A DNA stretch of 36,884 nucleotides, taken from an uncultured beta proteobacterium. Its GTDB lineage: Bacteria > Pseudomonadota > Gammaproteobacteria > Burkholderiales > SG8-39. The position numbers and the translations under genes were made by a program. Numbering within the stretch: position 1 is the first letter of the stretch; each line of letters opens with the position of its first letter. Shown here piece after piece: positions 18,517-28,007 of this stretch. The notes under the pieces were generated by a model. It was not told the DNA's origin and ran no database searches. It saw only the letters and a program-made list of their open reading frames with translations. The DNA lies in NCBI GenBank assembly GCA_902826155.1, contig CADEDU010000004.1:37366-74249 (forward strand), in the 5' to 3' direction.

Positions 18517-19833
18517 GTGAAGCCAGTCAACGTGGGTCTGTTGGGCGTGGGCACGGTCGGCGGCGGCACCTACGCCGTCTTGCAACGCAATCGCGAAGAG
18601 ATCGCACGCCGCGCGGGCCGCGAGATCCGCATCAGCATGGTCGCCGGGCGCGACCTGGAGAAGGCCCGCCGCGTCGTGGAAGGCGGCGCGGTCGTCGCCT
18701 CGCAGCCCACGGAGGTCGTCGACCACCCCGATATCGATGTCGTCGTCGAGCTGATCGGCGGCTACACGGTTGCCAAAGAGCTCGTATTGCGGGCCATCGC
18801 GCGCGGCAAGCACGTCGTTACCGCCAACAAGTCGCTGCTGGCCCTGCACGGCAACGAAATCTTCGAAGCGGCGCAGAAGAAAGGCGTCGTGGTCGCGTTC
18901 GAAGCAGCGGTCGGCGGCGGCATTCCGATCATCAAGGCGTTACGAGAAGGACTCACGGCCAATCGCATCGAGTGGATCGCCGGAATCATCAACGGCACCT
19001 CGAACTTCATCCTGTCGGAGATGCGCGACAAGGGGCTGGCGTTCGACACGGTGCTCAAACAGGCGCAGGCGCTCGGGTACGCCGAGGCCGATCCGACCTT
19101 CGACATCGAAGGGGTGGACGCCGCGCACAAGCTCACAATCCTCTCGGCGCTCGCGTTCGGTGTGCCGATGCAGTTCTCCAAGGCGTACACCGAGGGCATC
19201 ACCAAACTCACGCAGGAAGACATCAAGTACGCCGAGCAGCTCGGCTATCGAATCAAGTTGCTGGGCATCACCAAACGCACCACGCAGGGCATCGAGCTGC
19301 GCGTGCATCCCACGTTGATTCCGACGCGGCGGCTCATCGCCAACGTTGAGGGCGTCATGAACGCGATGCTCGTCAAAGGCGATGCGGTCGGGCAGACGAT
19401 GTACTACGGCGCGGGGGCAGGTGCCGAGCCCACGGCGAGCGCGGTGGTGGCCGATCTGGTCGATATCGCCCGCGCGATGACGACCGATCCGGAGAACCGC
19501 GTGCCGCATCTCGCGTTCCAGCCCGACCGGCTGTCGAGCCTCGCGATTCTGCCGATGGAGGAGGTGGTCACCTCCTACTACCTGCGCATGCGCGTGCTCG
19601 ATCAGCCCGGCGTGCTGGCCGACATCGCGCGGATTCTTGCCGACCGCTCGATCTCGATCGACGCGATGGTGCAGCGCGAACCGGCCGAAGGCGAAGATCA
19701 GGTCGACATCATCATGCTTACCCACGAGACCCGCGAACGCAACGTGATCGACGCGATCGCGCGCATCGAGGGGCTTCCGGTGGTGACCGGGCGCGTCACG
19801 CGCATCCGGCTCGAAGAGTTCGCGGCGCGGTAG
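18517..19833 (+). CDS. hom: Homoserine dehydrogenase
   Basis: Reduces aspartate semialdehyde to homoserine, the branch toward threonine and methionine. The 438-residue protein has the NAD(P) fingerprint GLLGVGTVGGGTY near residue 5, the TANKSLLA loop, the catalytic region AEADPTFDIEGVDAAHKL, and a C-terminal ACT domain from about residue 350 (RMRVLDQPGVLADIARIL) for threonine feedback. The start is GTG 18517, with AAGGGA 6 bases before it. It is monofunctional: no aspartate kinase domain. thrC follows 25 bases later. Confidence 0.97.
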   Translation: MKPVNVGLLGVGTVGGGTYAVLQRNREEIARRAGREIRISMVAGRDLEKARRVVEGGAVVASQPTEVVDHPDIDVVVELIGGYTVAKELVLRAIARGKHVVTANKSLLALHGNEIFEAAQKKGVVVAFEAAVGGGIPIIKALREGLTANRIEWIAGIINGTSNFILSEMRDKGLAFDTVLKQAQALGYAEADPTFDIEGVDAAHKLTILSALAFGVPMQFSKAYTEGITKLTQEDIKYAEQLGYRIKLLGITKRTTQGIELRVHPTLIPTRRLIANVEGVMNAMLVKGDAVGQTMYYGAGAGAEPTASAVVADLVDIARAMTTDPENRVPHLAFQPDRLSSLAILPMEEVVTSYYLRMRVLDQPGVLADIARILADRSISIDAMVQREPAEGEDQVDIIMLTHETRERNVIDAIARIEGLPVVTGRVTRIRLEEFAAR

Positions 19834-19858
19834 GCGCACGCGAGCGGGATCATCCGTC

Positions 19859-21271
19859 ATGCGCTACCTCTCCACCCGCGGCGGCGCCGCACCGCAATCA
19901 TTCACCGCAATCCTGCTCGAAGGGCTGGCCCCCGATGGCGGGTTGTTCGTGCCCGAAGCGTTTCCGCGGCTATCGAGCGTGGAACTCGATCGGCTGCGGC
20001 CGATGGGGTATCGCGATCTCGCCTTCGAGGTGCTGTCGCGCTTTGCCGACGACATTCCCCGCGATGATCTGCGCGCGCTGGTCGATCGCACCTATACGCC
20101 CGCGGTGTTTGGTACCGAGGACATCACGCCGCTCACGACGCTCGAGCCCGATCTGCATCTGCTCGGTCTCTCGAACGGTCCGACGCTCGCCTTCAAGGAC
20201 ATGGCGATGCAGTTCCTCGGGCATCTGTTCGAGTACGTGCTCGGCAAGCAGCGGCGCACGCTCAATATTCTCGGGGCGACGTCAGGCGACACCGGGTCTT
20301 CCGCCGAGCACGCGATGAAGGGCAAACGCGGCGTGAACGTGTTCATGCTCTCGCCCGATGGCCGGATGAGCCCGTTCCAGCGCGCGCAGATGTACGCGCT
20401 GCAGGACGCCAACATCTTCAACATCGCGATCCGCGGTGTGTTCGACGACTGCCAGGACGTCGTGAAAGCCGTATCGAACGATGCGGCGTTCAAGGCGCAG
20501 TACCGGATCGGCGCGGTGAATTCGATCAACTGGGCGCGTGTGGCGGCGCAGGTGGTCTACTACTTCAAGGGCTACTTCGCGGCCACCCGCACGAACGCGC
20601 AGCCGGCCACGTTTGTCGTGCCCTCGGGCAACTTCGGCAACATCTACGCCGGTTATGTCGCGCGATGCATGGGCTTGCCGATCAAGCGGCTGGTGGTGGC
20701 CACCAACGAGAACGACGTGCTTGAGGAGTTCTTTCGCACCGGCCGCTATCGAGTGCGCAAGAACGCGGAGGTCAGTGCGACATCGAGCCCGTCGATGGAC
20801 ATCTCCAAGGCCTCCAACTTCGAGCGGTTCATCTTCGATGCCGTCGGGCATGATGGATCGACGGTGCGCACACTTTGGTCGCAGCTCGATCGCGAGGGTG
20901 AGTTTGATCTGCGACATAGCCCACACTGGGCCAATGTCGAACGATCAGGTTTTGCCGCCGGCCGCAGCACGCATGCCGATCGCGTCGCGACGATCCGCAC
21001 TGTGGCAAGCCGCTACGGTCGGATGATCGATCCGCACACCGCCGACGGCGTGAAGGTGGCGCTCGAACAACGCGAAGCCGGCGTGCCGACGATCTGTCTG
21101 GAGACCGCGCTGCCCGCCAAGTTCGCGGAGACGATCCGCGAAGCCTTGGGTCGCGATCCGGAGCGCCCGGCCGGATTCGAAAACATCGAAGCGCTGCCGC
21201 AACGTTGCGTGGTGATGGATGCCGATCCCAAGGCCGTGAAGGCGTACATCGCGCGCGTTGTAGGCCGGTGA
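19859..21271 (+). CDS. thrC: Threonine synthase
   Basis: PLP enzyme converting O-phosphohomoserine to threonine. The 470-residue protein starts with the usual MRYLSTRGGAAPQSF, has the PLP lysine K113 in PTLAFKDMAMQFLG, then the ATSGDTGSSAEHA and PSGNFGNIYAGY phosphate-binding loops. The longer form with an N-terminal lid domain is the one typical of gammaproteobacterial, betaproteobacterial and yeast enzymes. It is the last gene of alaC-hom-thrC and converges with the metallophosphoesterase gene, 13 bases away, without a clear terminator. Confidence 0.97.
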   Translation: MRYLSTRGGAAPQSFTAILLEGLAPDGGLFVPEAFPRLSSVELDRLRPMGYRDLAFEVLSRFADDIPRDDLRALVDRTYTPAVFGTEDITPLTTLEPDLHLLGLSNGPTLAFKDMAMQFLGHLFEYVLGKQRRTLNILGATSGDTGSSAEHAMKGKRGVNVFMLSPDGRMSPFQRAQMYALQDANIFNIAIRGVFDDCQDVVKAVSNDAAFKAQYRIGAVNSINWARVAAQVVYYFKGYFAATRTNAQPATFVVPSGNFGNIYAGYVARCMGLPIKRLVVATNENDVLEEFFRTGRYRVRKNAEVSATSSPSMDISKASNFERFIFDAVGHDGSTVRTLWSQLDREGEFDLRHSPHWANVERSGFAAGRSTHADRVATIRTVASRYGRMIDPHTADGVKVALEQREAGVPTICLETALPAKFAETIREALGRDPERPAGFENIEALPQRCVVMDADPKAVKAYIARVVGR

Positions 21272-21284
21272 GCGACTCCCGAGT

Positions 21285-22334
21285 TCACTGCGTGCCGGTA
21301 TTGCGCGCCCGCGCGGGCTCGATGACGAAACGTGGCGCCGGTCCGTCGGTGATCGTGACGCGCACCCAATTGGTTTCGGGCGCGCCCATCACCTCCAGGC
21401 GCGTGACATTGGCGTAGGTGTTGCCGTTGGCCGGATCGCGCAGCGGCTGATCGAGCCGATAGCGATGCTCGTCACCGTGCACCAGCAGGATCGGCTTCTT
21501 GAACGCCACCGCCGCGGCTCTCAGCATGCGTCGCCAGCCGACGAAGCCATCGCGCCCGCTGGTCTCGTTGGTCCAGCGATCGAAGCGCGGATCGGCGTGG
21601 AAGAAGATCACCAGTGCCCGCGCGTTCGCACTGCGCGCGCGGTTCAACGTTTCGGTGAGCCACGCCTGATTGGCCGCCATGCGCGCCTGAACCTCCTGGT
21701 CCATCTGCGGCGTGCGGCCGAAGTTGTTGTTGGAGCCGGGTACGTTGAAGGCGGCGAACATCACGCCGTCGGTGCTCCAGCGCACGTTCTCACGATAGAG
21801 CGCAAAGCGAGGTTGGCTCGATTGGCGCTCGAGCCGCAGTCTGCGCTGGCCCAGCGACTCGTCGCCCGCGTGGAACAGCTTGCGCAGCGCGGCGAGCCGT
21901 TCCAGCGGATCGTACGAACCGTTGCTGCCGCGATGGCAGTCGGTCCATTCGTTGTCGCCCGGCACGAAGATGAACGGGTGCCGGGACGCGCCGAACATTT
22001 CCAGCCGCTCGGCGAACAGCGGATCGCTGCACAGCGACGATCCCGACTTGAGGTCGCCGACGTGGACCACGTGCGCGAGCGGCTCGTCGTTCATCTGCCC
22101 GATCAGCTGCCGCACAGCGCCCTCCTCGAACGGGAAGTAGGGCGTGTCGCCGAACACGCCGAATGTGAGCGGCGCGGCGATGCTCGCGTTGCAGGCGAGT
22201 GCGAGGAGCCAGGAGAGGAGTCCTTGCAAAGTTCGACGCCAAGCCCTCCCCGCGCGCGATGGAAAGCGGCGCGTCTCGGTGGTGGACGTGCGCGATACGC
22301 CGCAGCGACTGCTCATCGTCCCGGTCGTCTTCAT
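21285..22334 (-). CDS. Exported or membrane-anchored metallophosphoesterase
   Basis: A 349-residue calcineurin-like phosphoesterase. The metal-binding motifs run in order: FGVFGDTPY near residue 60, [24 protein letters not shown] and [11 protein letters not shown] hydrophobic stretch near residues 35-52 ending CNASIAA-P looks like a signal peptide with a long basic N-region, so the enzyme should act outside the cytoplasm. The substrate is unknown. ATG 22334 overlaps the mutS stop as ATGA, which couples its translation to mutS. A start at the next Met (residue 7) is possible. Confidence 0.85.
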   Translation of the reverse strand: MKTTGTMSSRCGVSRTSTTETRRFPSRAGRAWRRTLQGLLSWLLALACNASIAAPLTFGVFGDTPYFPFEEGAVRQLIGQMNDEPLAHVVHVGDLKSGSSLCSDPLFAERLEMFGASRHPFIFVPGDNEWTDCHRGSNGSYDPLERLAALRKLFHAGDESLGQRRLRLERQSSQPRFALYRENVRWSTDGVMFAAFNVPGSNNNFGRTPQMDQEVQARMAANQAWLTETLNRARSANARALVIFFHADPRFDRWTNETSGRDGFVGWRRMLRAAAVAFKKPILLVHGDEHRYRLDQPLRDPANGNTYANVTRLEVMGAPETNWVRVTITDGPAPRFVIEPARARNTGTQ

Positions 22335-24892
22335 AGCTGCTTCAGCCGATAGACCAATTCGAGAGCTTCCTTCGGTGTGAGTGCGTCGGGATCGACGTGG
22401 TCGATCGCTTCGCGCACCGGGTCGGCCACGGGCTCCGGTGAGGCGTCGGATGCCGTCGCGGCGAACAGGTCGGTTTGCCCGCCACGTGTGAGGCTGGCCT
22501 GTTCCAGATCCTGGAGACGGCGCCGGGCCGCGCGCACCACGCTTTGCGGAATACCGGCCAGCGCCGCCACCTGCAGGCCGTAGCTCTGGCTCGCCGGCCC
22601 TTCCTCGACGGCGTGCATGAATACGATCGAGTTCTTGTGCTCGACTGCATCGAGATGCACGTTGGCCAATTCACGATACTCCTGCGCCAGTTGCGTGAGC
22701 TCGAAATAGTGCGTCGCGAACAGACTGAAGGCGCGATTGCGCTCGACCAGATGCCGCGCGATCGACCAGGCGAGCGCCAAACCGTCGAAGGTGGAGGTGC
22801 CGCGGCCGACTTCGTCCATGAGCACCAGGCTGCAATCGGTGGCGTTGTGCAGGATATTGGCGCTCTCGGTCATCTCGACCATGAAGGTGGAGCGTCCGCC
22901 GGCCAGATCGTCCGCGGCGCCGATGCGGGTGAAGATCTGATCGATCGGCCCGAGTCGGCACGATGCCGCAGGCACGAGCGCGCCCACGTGCGCGAGCAGC
23001 ACGATCAGCGCGACCTGCCGCATGTACGTCGATTTGCCGCCCATGTTCGGGCCGGTGATGAGCAGCATGCGCCGCGCCGCGGACATGCGGCAATCGTTGG
23101 CGATGAACTGATCGACCTCGTCTTCCACCACCGGATGGCGCCCCTGGACGATCTCGATCAGCGCCTCGGGGACGAACGACGGTGCCACCCAACCGCGCCG
23201 TGCGGCGGTATCGGCAAACGCGGTCAACACATCGAGCGTCGCGATCGCGCGCGCGATGCGCTGCAACGATCCGATGTGCGGCTGCAGCGCTTCGATGACG
23301 GCCTCATAGAGCGACTTCTCCAGCGCGAGCGCGCGATCCTTCGCCGACAGTGCCTTGTCTTCGAAGGTCTTGAGCTCGGGGGTGATGTAGCGCTCGGCGT
23401 TCTTCAACGTCTGCCGGCGCCGATAATCGTCGGGCACCTTGTCGGCTTGCGCGTTGGTGACTTCGATATAGAAGCCGTGCACGCGGTTGTACTCGACCTT
23501 CAGATTGGGGATGCCGGTGCGAGCGCGCTCGCGGCCTTCGAGCTCGATCAGGAAGGCACCGGCGTTGTCTTGCAGCGCGCGAAGTTCGTCGAGCTCGGCG
23601 CTGTAGCCCTCCGCAATGACGCTGCCCTCGCGGAGCAGTGCACCCGGCTCGGGTTTGATCGCGCGAGTCAGCAATTCGAGGCACTCGGTCGGGGCGACCA
23701 GTTGCTCGCGCAGCGTCACCAGCAGTGCGACGTCGGCTTGATCGATCAGCTCGCGCAACTGCGGCAAGGAGGCGAGGCTGTCGCGCAACGCCGACAGGTC
23801 GCGCGGACGCGCCGAGTGCAATGCCACACGCGCCGAGATGCGTTCGATGTCGGCGATCTTGCGCAGACGCATCTGCAGGTGCGGGTATGGGCCCGTGCCG
23901 GCATCGCCCGCCAGATCGAGTGCGGCCTGCTGACGCTGCCGCAGCACGGTGGTGTCGCGCAAGGGGTGGTGGATCCAGTGGCGCAGCAACCGGCTGCCCA
24001 TGTTGGTGGCGCATCGATCGAGCAGGCGAAAAAGCGTCGGCCCTTCGGTGCCGCGCAGCGTTTCGGTCAGCTCCAGGTTGCGGCGCGTGGCGGCATCCAT
24101 GCGCACGTACTCGCTGTCCTGTTCGGCGGTCATCGCGTTGACGTGCGTGAGCGCCTGACCCTGCGTCTTCTGCGCGTAGCCGAGCAGCGCGCCGGCCGCG
24201 GCGATGGCGAGCGGCATCTCGTCCACGCCGAAACCGGACAGATCCGCGGTGCCGAACTGCCGGGCCAGCGCAGTGACCGCCGCAGCCTCGTCGAAATGCC
24301 AGTCGGGCAGGTGCGAGACGGGAGCCTCGGTGCGCGCGTCGAGCGTGTGGCCGTCGGCGAGCAGGATCTCGGCTGGCGCAATGCGTTGCAACGTCGAGGC
24401 TATCTGCTCGCGACCGACCTCGGCGACCCGGAATGCGCCGCTCGACAGATTGAGCCACGCCAGCCCGAACGTGCCGCGCGAAGCGTGGATCGCGAGCAGC
24501 AGATTGTCGGCCTTGTCTTCGACCAGCCCCGAATCGGTGAGCGTGCCCGGCGTGACGATGCGCACGACCTTGCGCTCGACCGGCCCTTTCGAGGTGGCGG
24601 GGTCGCCGATCTGCTCGCATACCGCGACGGACTCGCCGAGCTTCACCAGCTTCGCCAGATACTGCTCGACCGCGTGGTAGGGCACGCCCGCCATGGGAAT
24701 CGGACTGCCGGCCGACTGGCCGCGTGCGGTCAGCGTGATGTCGAGCAGCTTTGCCGCCTTCTCTGCATCGGCGAAGAACATCTCGTAGAAATCGCCCATC
24801 CGATAGAACAACAGCATGTGCGCATGCTCCGCCTTCATGCGCAGGTACTGCTGCATCATCGGCGTGTGTTGCGATAAATCGGCTGAGGACAC
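22331..24892 (-). CDS. mutS: DNA mismatch repair protein MutS
   Basis: Recognises mismatches and small loops and starts methyl- or nick-directed repair with MutL. The 853-residue protein has the mismatch-probing Phe-Tyr-Glu in [11 protein letters not shown], connector, lever and clamp domains, Walker [10 protein letters not shown] with K620, and the [17 protein letters not shown] signature. Homologues have about ten residues before HTPMMQQY, so GTG 24892 ([15 protein letters not shown]) is the best start even though no Shine-Dalgarno sequence is visible. Longer in-frame starts up to 25048 would run across the leader of the divergent gene. The metallophosphoesterase overlaps its stop. Confidence 0.97.
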   Translation of the reverse strand: MSSADLSQHTPMMQQYLRMKAEHAHMLLFYRMGDFYEMFFADAEKAAKLLDITLTARGQSAGSPIPMAGVPYHAVEQYLAKLVKLGESVAVCEQIGDPATSKGPVERKVVRIVTPGTLTDSGLVEDKADNLLLAIHASRGTFGLAWLNLSSGAFRVAEVGREQIASTLQRIAPAEILLADGHTLDARTEAPVSHLPDWHFDEAAAVTALARQFGTADLSGFGVDEMPLAIAAAGALLGYAQKTQGQALTHVNAMTAEQDSEYVRMDAATRRNLELTETLRGTEGPTLFRLLDRCATNMGSRLLRHWIHHPLRDTTVLRQRQQAALDLAGDAGTGPYPHLQMRLRKIADIERISARVALHSARPRDLSALRDSLASLPQLRELIDQADVALLVTLREQLVAPTECLELLTRAIKPEPGALLREGSVIAEGYSAELDELRALQDNAGAFLIELEGRERARTGIPNLKVEYNRVHGFYIEVTNAQADKVPDDYRRRQTLKNAERYITPELKTFEDKALSAKDRALALEKSLYEAVIEALQPHIGSLQRIARAIATLDVLTAFADTAARRGWVAPSFVPEALIEIVQGRHPVVEDEVDQFIANDCRMSAARRMLLITGPNMGGKSTYMRQVALIVLLAHVGALVPAASCRLGPIDQIFTRIGAADDLAGGRSTFMVEMTESANILHNATDCSLVLMDEVGRGTSTFDGLALAWSIARHLVERNRAFSLFATHYFELTQLAQEYRELANVHLDAVEHKNSIVFMHAVEEGPASQSYGLQVAALAGIPQSVVRAARRRLQDLEQASLTRGGQTDLFAATASDASPEPVADPVREAIDHVDPDALTPKEALELVYRLKQL

Positions 24893-25060
24893 GAGAACCG
24901 GAATTTGAATGTGAATGGGCGAGGGCGGCGCGCAAGTTATCACAGCGCGGCATGCGGGCCGGAACTGGTCGATCGCAGCGTGTTTGCGTTCGCGCAATGC
25001 CCTGTGCGATGCACGAGCGCACCATGCGGCACATTCGTAGCGTTCCACAGCGTGCGTGCC

Positions 25061-25465
25061 ATGAAATTTCTGAGACTGTCGTTGATCTTGCTGCTTGGCT
25101 TGGCAGGTGCTCTCAATGTCGGTCCGTCATACGCAGACTCCAGCGTGCGTTGGGGCATTTCGATTGGCGTGCCGTGGGTCTGGCACTACCCGCCACCCGC
25201 GTATCGTGTGTATCCGGCTTATCCCTACTACTACCCGCCTTACTCGTATTCGCCGTACTACAACCCATATCCCTACTACTACGACTACCCGCCGCCGGTG
25301 AGCGCGCCGCCTCAGTACATCGAGAAAGACACGAGCACGTCGACACAGGCGAATCCTGCGGGGTACTGGTACTACTGCCGCAAGCCCGAGGGGTACTACC
25401 CGTATGTGCGCGAGTGCGCGGGTGGCTGGGAGCGTGTGGCCCCTGTGCCTCCCGGCGCCAAGTAG
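25061..25465 (+). CDS. Exported tyrosine/proline-rich protein
   Basis: A 134-residue protein with a clear signal peptide ([18 protein letters not shown], cleavage near SYA-DS). The mature part has a region from about residue 40 to 88 made largely of Tyr and Pro (repeated YP, PYYY, YPY). The C-terminal segment has the pattern [16 protein letters not shown] followed by [10 protein letters not shown], a motif I recall from many uncharacterised proteobacterial exported proteins, with two Cys that could form a disulfide. The function is unknown; envelope location is inferred. No ribosome binding site is visible before ATG 25061. The lipoprotein gene follows 27 bases later. Confidence 0.85.
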   Translation: MKFLRLSLILLLGLAGALNVGPSYADSSVRWGISIGVPWVWHYPPPAYRVYPAYPYYYPPYSYSPYYNPYPYYYDYPPPVSAPPQYIEKDTSTSTQANPAGYWYYCRKPEGYYPYVRECAGGWERVAPVPPGAK

Positions 25466-25492
25466 GCAACTCAAGAAGGAAGGAGCGTCCAC

Positions 25493-26014
25493 GTGCGACG
25501 AACACTGCGAGTCGCAAGCCTCGTGATCATCGGCACCATCCTCGCAGCGTGCACGACCATTCCAACCGGTCCGAGCGTGCTGGTGCTGCCGGGCACGAAC
25601 AAGACGTTCGACCAGTTCCGTGCCGACGATCTGCAATGCCGGCACTTCGCGCTTGAGCAGATCGGGGGCGTGCCGCCAGGACAAGCTGCCACGCAGACCG
25701 GCGTCGCCGGCGCCGTAGTTGGTGCAGCCATCGGCACCGGTGTTGGGGCGGCGATTGGTGGCAGCCGCGGAGCAGGAGTCGGTGCTGGAACCGGCTTGGT
25801 TCTCGGCAGCGCGACCGGCCTGGGTCTGGGGGAGGCCACGTACTACGAGAACCAGCGCCGTTACGATCATGCCTACCAGCAGTGCATGTACGCGACGGGG
25901 CATCGCGTTCCCGTGTCGGGTCGGTTCACGGAGTCGCCCACTGTCGCCACGCCCCCTCCGCCGCCTGCGGGAACGCCGCCGCCACCGCCACCTGGTGTGG
26001 TGCCTCGCAGCTAG
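25493..26014 (+). CDS. Glycine-zipper lipoprotein
   Basis: A 173-residue predicted lipoprotein. The signal peptide ends in a lipobox LAAC (Cys near residue 20). A central block from about 68 to 112 is a glycine zipper: GAVVGAAIGTGVGAAIGG and further G-x3-G repeats, which can pack into membrane helices. Cysteines lie in DLQCRHFAL and QQCMYATG, and the C-terminus is a Pro-rich tail of PPPP runs. AAGGAAGGAG ends 7 bases before GTG 25493, a strong ribosome binding site. The function is unknown; such proteins are often outer-membrane or envelope-stress related. It pairs with the Tyr/Pro-rich gene upstream. Confidence 0.88.
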   Translation: MRRTLRVASLVIIGTILAACTTIPTGPSVLVLPGTNKTFDQFRADDLQCRHFALEQIGGVPPGQAATQTGVAGAVVGAAIGTGVGAAIGGSRGAGVGAGTGLVLGSATGLGLGEATYYENQRRYDHAYQQCMYATGHRVPVSGRFTESPTVATPPPPPAGTPPPPPPGVVPRS

Positions 26015-26019
26015 GAAAT

Positions 26020-26126
26020 ATTCGCACAAGGGGGCCCGGCCCCTCGTAGCTCCCGGGAAAATTTCGGACCTCCCCATCAGTGGGATAGCTTGTGTGGAGG
26101 TCCCTAGGGCATTGCCCTTTGCGAAT
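26020..26126. repeat. Nested palindromic element of about 107 bp
   Basis: The ends are inverted copies: ATTCGCACAAGGG at 26020-26032 and CCCTTTGCGAAT at 26115-26126 (one bulge). Inside, GGACCTCC (26066-26073) and GGAGGTCC (26096-26103) form an 8-base-pair perfect stem, with CCCA-TCAG-TGGG nested within the loop, and GGGC-ATT-GCCC near the right end. It starts 6 bases after the lipoprotein stop and ends 39 bases before the transporter start. It could be a structured RNA, a MITE-like repeat or a terminator. No transposase is present. Confidence 0.55.
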
Positions 26127-26165
26127 CAGCAAGCGGTGACCGCGCTCAGACGTTACGCTTGAGGC

Positions 26166-27548
26166 GTGACGAGTCCGAACAACGCATCGCCAGAACGCTG
26201 GTCCGGCCGCATAGGCTTCATTCTCGCCACCGTCGGCTCGGCTGTCGGCATCGGCAGCATCTGGAAGTTTCCGTACGAGGTCGGCAGTAACGGCGGCGGT
26301 GCGTTCGTCGCGTTTTATCTCGCCGGACTCGCGCTGATCGTCGTGCCGCTGATGCTGGCCGAGTTCGCTATCGGCCGCAAAGGCGCGGGCGACCCACTCA
26401 CCAGCATTGCCGCCGTTGCGCGGAATTACGGTGCCGGCGGCTGGTGGGTGATGTTCGGTGCGCTCGGCGTGCTCACGGGGTTCCTCATCCTCAGTTTCTA
26501 CGCAGTGATCGGCGGCTGGACCATCGGTTACGCGTTCGAAACGATCGCGCTGGGACTGCCCGGCGCCGACGCTCAGGCGGTCCGCTCACGGTACGAAGCA
26601 TTCCTGGCATCGCCGGGCGCGATGTTCGGCTATCAATTCTTGTTCCTGGCGATTGCAGCGATCGTCGTCGCTCGCGGCGTAGGGCACGGGATCGAAGCCG
26701 CAGCGAAGGTGCTGATGCCGCTGTTGCTGGTGCTGATGCTGCTGCTCGCCGGCTACGCCATGATCGAAGGCGATGTCGCACGGACGATGCGCTATCTGTT
26801 CGTCCCTTCGTTCGAGCAGGTGAGCGCACGCGCGGCGCTCGAAGCCGTGGGACTGGGGTTCTTCTCGATCGGCGTGGGTCTTGGCCTGATGATCACCTAC
26901 GCCGCCTACAGCGATGTGTCGATCTCGCTGCGCGAGGTCGCGATCGCATCGGTGGTGGCGGACACGGCGATCTCGCTGTTGGCCGGGCTTGCGGTGTTTC
27001 CGATCGTGTTCGCCAATCAGCTCGATCCGGCGAGCGGTCCGGGATTGGTGTTCGTCACGCTGCCGCTCGCGTTCGCGAAACTGCCGCTCGGATCGATCGC
27101 CGCGATCGCCTTTTTCCTGCTGTTGTTCGTGGCCGCGCTGGCTTCGGCGATCTCGATGCTGGAGCTGGTGGTCGCGATGCTGGTGCGCCGGTATGGCTGG
27201 TCACGCCGTGCGGCGAGTGGGGTCAGCGCTGCCGTGTGCTTCGTCGCCGGCGTGCCGACGGTGTTGTCGTTCAACTACTGGGCTGACTGGCATCCGCTCG
27301 CCGCGGTGCAGGGATTCACCACCGCGACCTTCTTCGATCTGCTGGACTATCTGACCTCCAACGTGCTGCTGCCGATCGAAGGCTTTGCGCTGGCGTTGTT
27401 TGCCGGCTGGGCGATTCCGGCGCGATTCCTGCGCGAGCAGCTGCGGCTGGGCGAACGATCGAGCGCGATCCTGCTCGTGCTGCTGCGTTATGTGGCCCCG
27501 GCCGGGATCGCGATGGCTTCGCTCGGGGCGATCCTCATCGCACATTGA
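26166..27548 (+). CDS. Sodium-dependent transporter of the NSS family
   Basis: A 460-residue inner-membrane protein with about 11 or 12 helices, related to LeuT, MhsT and other neurotransmitter:sodium symporters that import amino acids with Na+. Helix 1 has the signature GFILATVGSAVGIGSIWKFPY with the following NGGGAFV, where the unwound helix and Asn/Gly residues bind substrate and Na+. The substrate cannot be read from the sequence. The start is GTG 26166, giving a family-typical N-terminus, but no usable Shine-Dalgarno sequence precedes it, and the palindromic element lies just upstream. Confidence 0.93.
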   Translation: MTSPNNASPERWSGRIGFILATVGSAVGIGSIWKFPYEVGSNGGGAFVAFYLAGLALIVVPLMLAEFAIGRKGAGDPLTSIAAVARNYGAGGWWVMFGALGVLTGFLILSFYAVIGGWTIGYAFETIALGLPGADAQAVRSRYEAFLASPGAMFGYQFLFLAIAAIVVARGVGHGIEAAAKVLMPLLLVLMLLLAGYAMIEGDVARTMRYLFVPSFEQVSARAALEAVGLGFFSIGVGLGLMITYAAYSDVSISLREVAIASVVADTAISLLAGLAVFPIVFANQLDPASGPGLVFVTLPLAFAKLPLGSIAAIAFFLLLFVAALASAISMLELVVAMLVRRYGWSRRAASGVSAAVCFVAGVPTVLSFNYWADWHPLAAVQGFTTATFFDLLDYLTSNVLLPIEGFALALFAGWAIPARFLREQLRLGERSSAILLVLLRYVAPAGIAMASLGAILIAH

Positions 27549-27615
27549 GCGCACCGGTTCCGTGCGATCGGGACCGCCACGGTCTCGCTTGGAGCGTCGT
27601 TACTGCCGTTGCCGC

Positions 27616-27885
27616 CTACGCCCTCAGGCACTCCGAGAGAACTTCTGTCCAATCGTTGCGCAGGCGTTCGTAAGCGGCGTGATCGTCCAGGCTTGCGTAC
27701 AGGACGTGATGATCGACGGAGATGCTCGAGGTCGTCGTGCGCCCCTTGCCCGGACACTCGACGTGCACCAGCCATGTATCACCCAGCGGCTCGAGCGCGA
27801 AGTGACAGCCTCCGAGCCCGATGTCATTGAGCACGCGGCTACAGGCTTCATGAGCGGCTTCGGTCTCAGCGGCGGAGTAGGACAT
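27616..27885 (-). CDS. Uncharacterised 89-residue protein
   Basis: I do not recognise this family. The predicted product is small, soluble and acidic (MSYSAAETEAAHEACSR at the start), with three Cys, His-rich SVDHHVLYASLDDHAAY in the middle and a Trp-containing C-terminus. Its composition and frame are better than the competing frame on the same strand. ATG 27885 is chosen because a TTGAC-N4-ATCAA box lies 58-71 bases upstream with a -10-like TTGAAT 22 bases after it. It is convergent with the transporter gene and lies downstream of the DksA-type gene on the same strand. A longer start would run across the box. Confidence 0.65.
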   Translation of the reverse strand: MSYSAAETEAAHEACSRVLNDIGLGGCHFALEPLGDTWLVHVECPGKGRTTTSSISVDHHVLYASLDDHAAYERLRNDWTEVLSECLRA

Positions 27886-27942
27886 GGCTGGACGCGGCGA
27901 CGGGCGACAACAGTATTCAAAGCCGCGCGCGGGCGGAACTGA

Positions 27943-27956
27943 TTGACGGTGATCAA
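27943..27956 (-). promoter_or_regulatory. FNR/ANR-type box before the 89-residue protein
   Basis: TTGACGGTGATCAA matches the FNR consensus TTGAT-N4-ATCAA with one change. On the minus strand it is followed after 22 bases by TTGAAT (27920-27915), the spacing of a class II site centred near -41.5. The 89-residue gene starts 57 bases downstream of the box. Confidence 0.6.
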
Positions 27957-28007
27957 TGAACATGACGAGACGGTTCGTGCGTGTAAAAGGTGCGCTGCCG
28001 TCGACGG

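Noticed and set aside
22475..24877. 800-residue open frame antisense to mutS
   Set aside because: A GC-driven shadow of mutS; mutS has all motifs and this frame has none.
26020..26160. Glycine riboswitch before the symporter gene
   Set aside because: The conserved glycine-aptamer core sequences are absent.
27624..27956. Alternative 110-residue frame on the minus strand
   Set aside because: Arg/Ser/Thr-rich shadow composition and it runs across the FNR-type box; the 89-residue frame is better.
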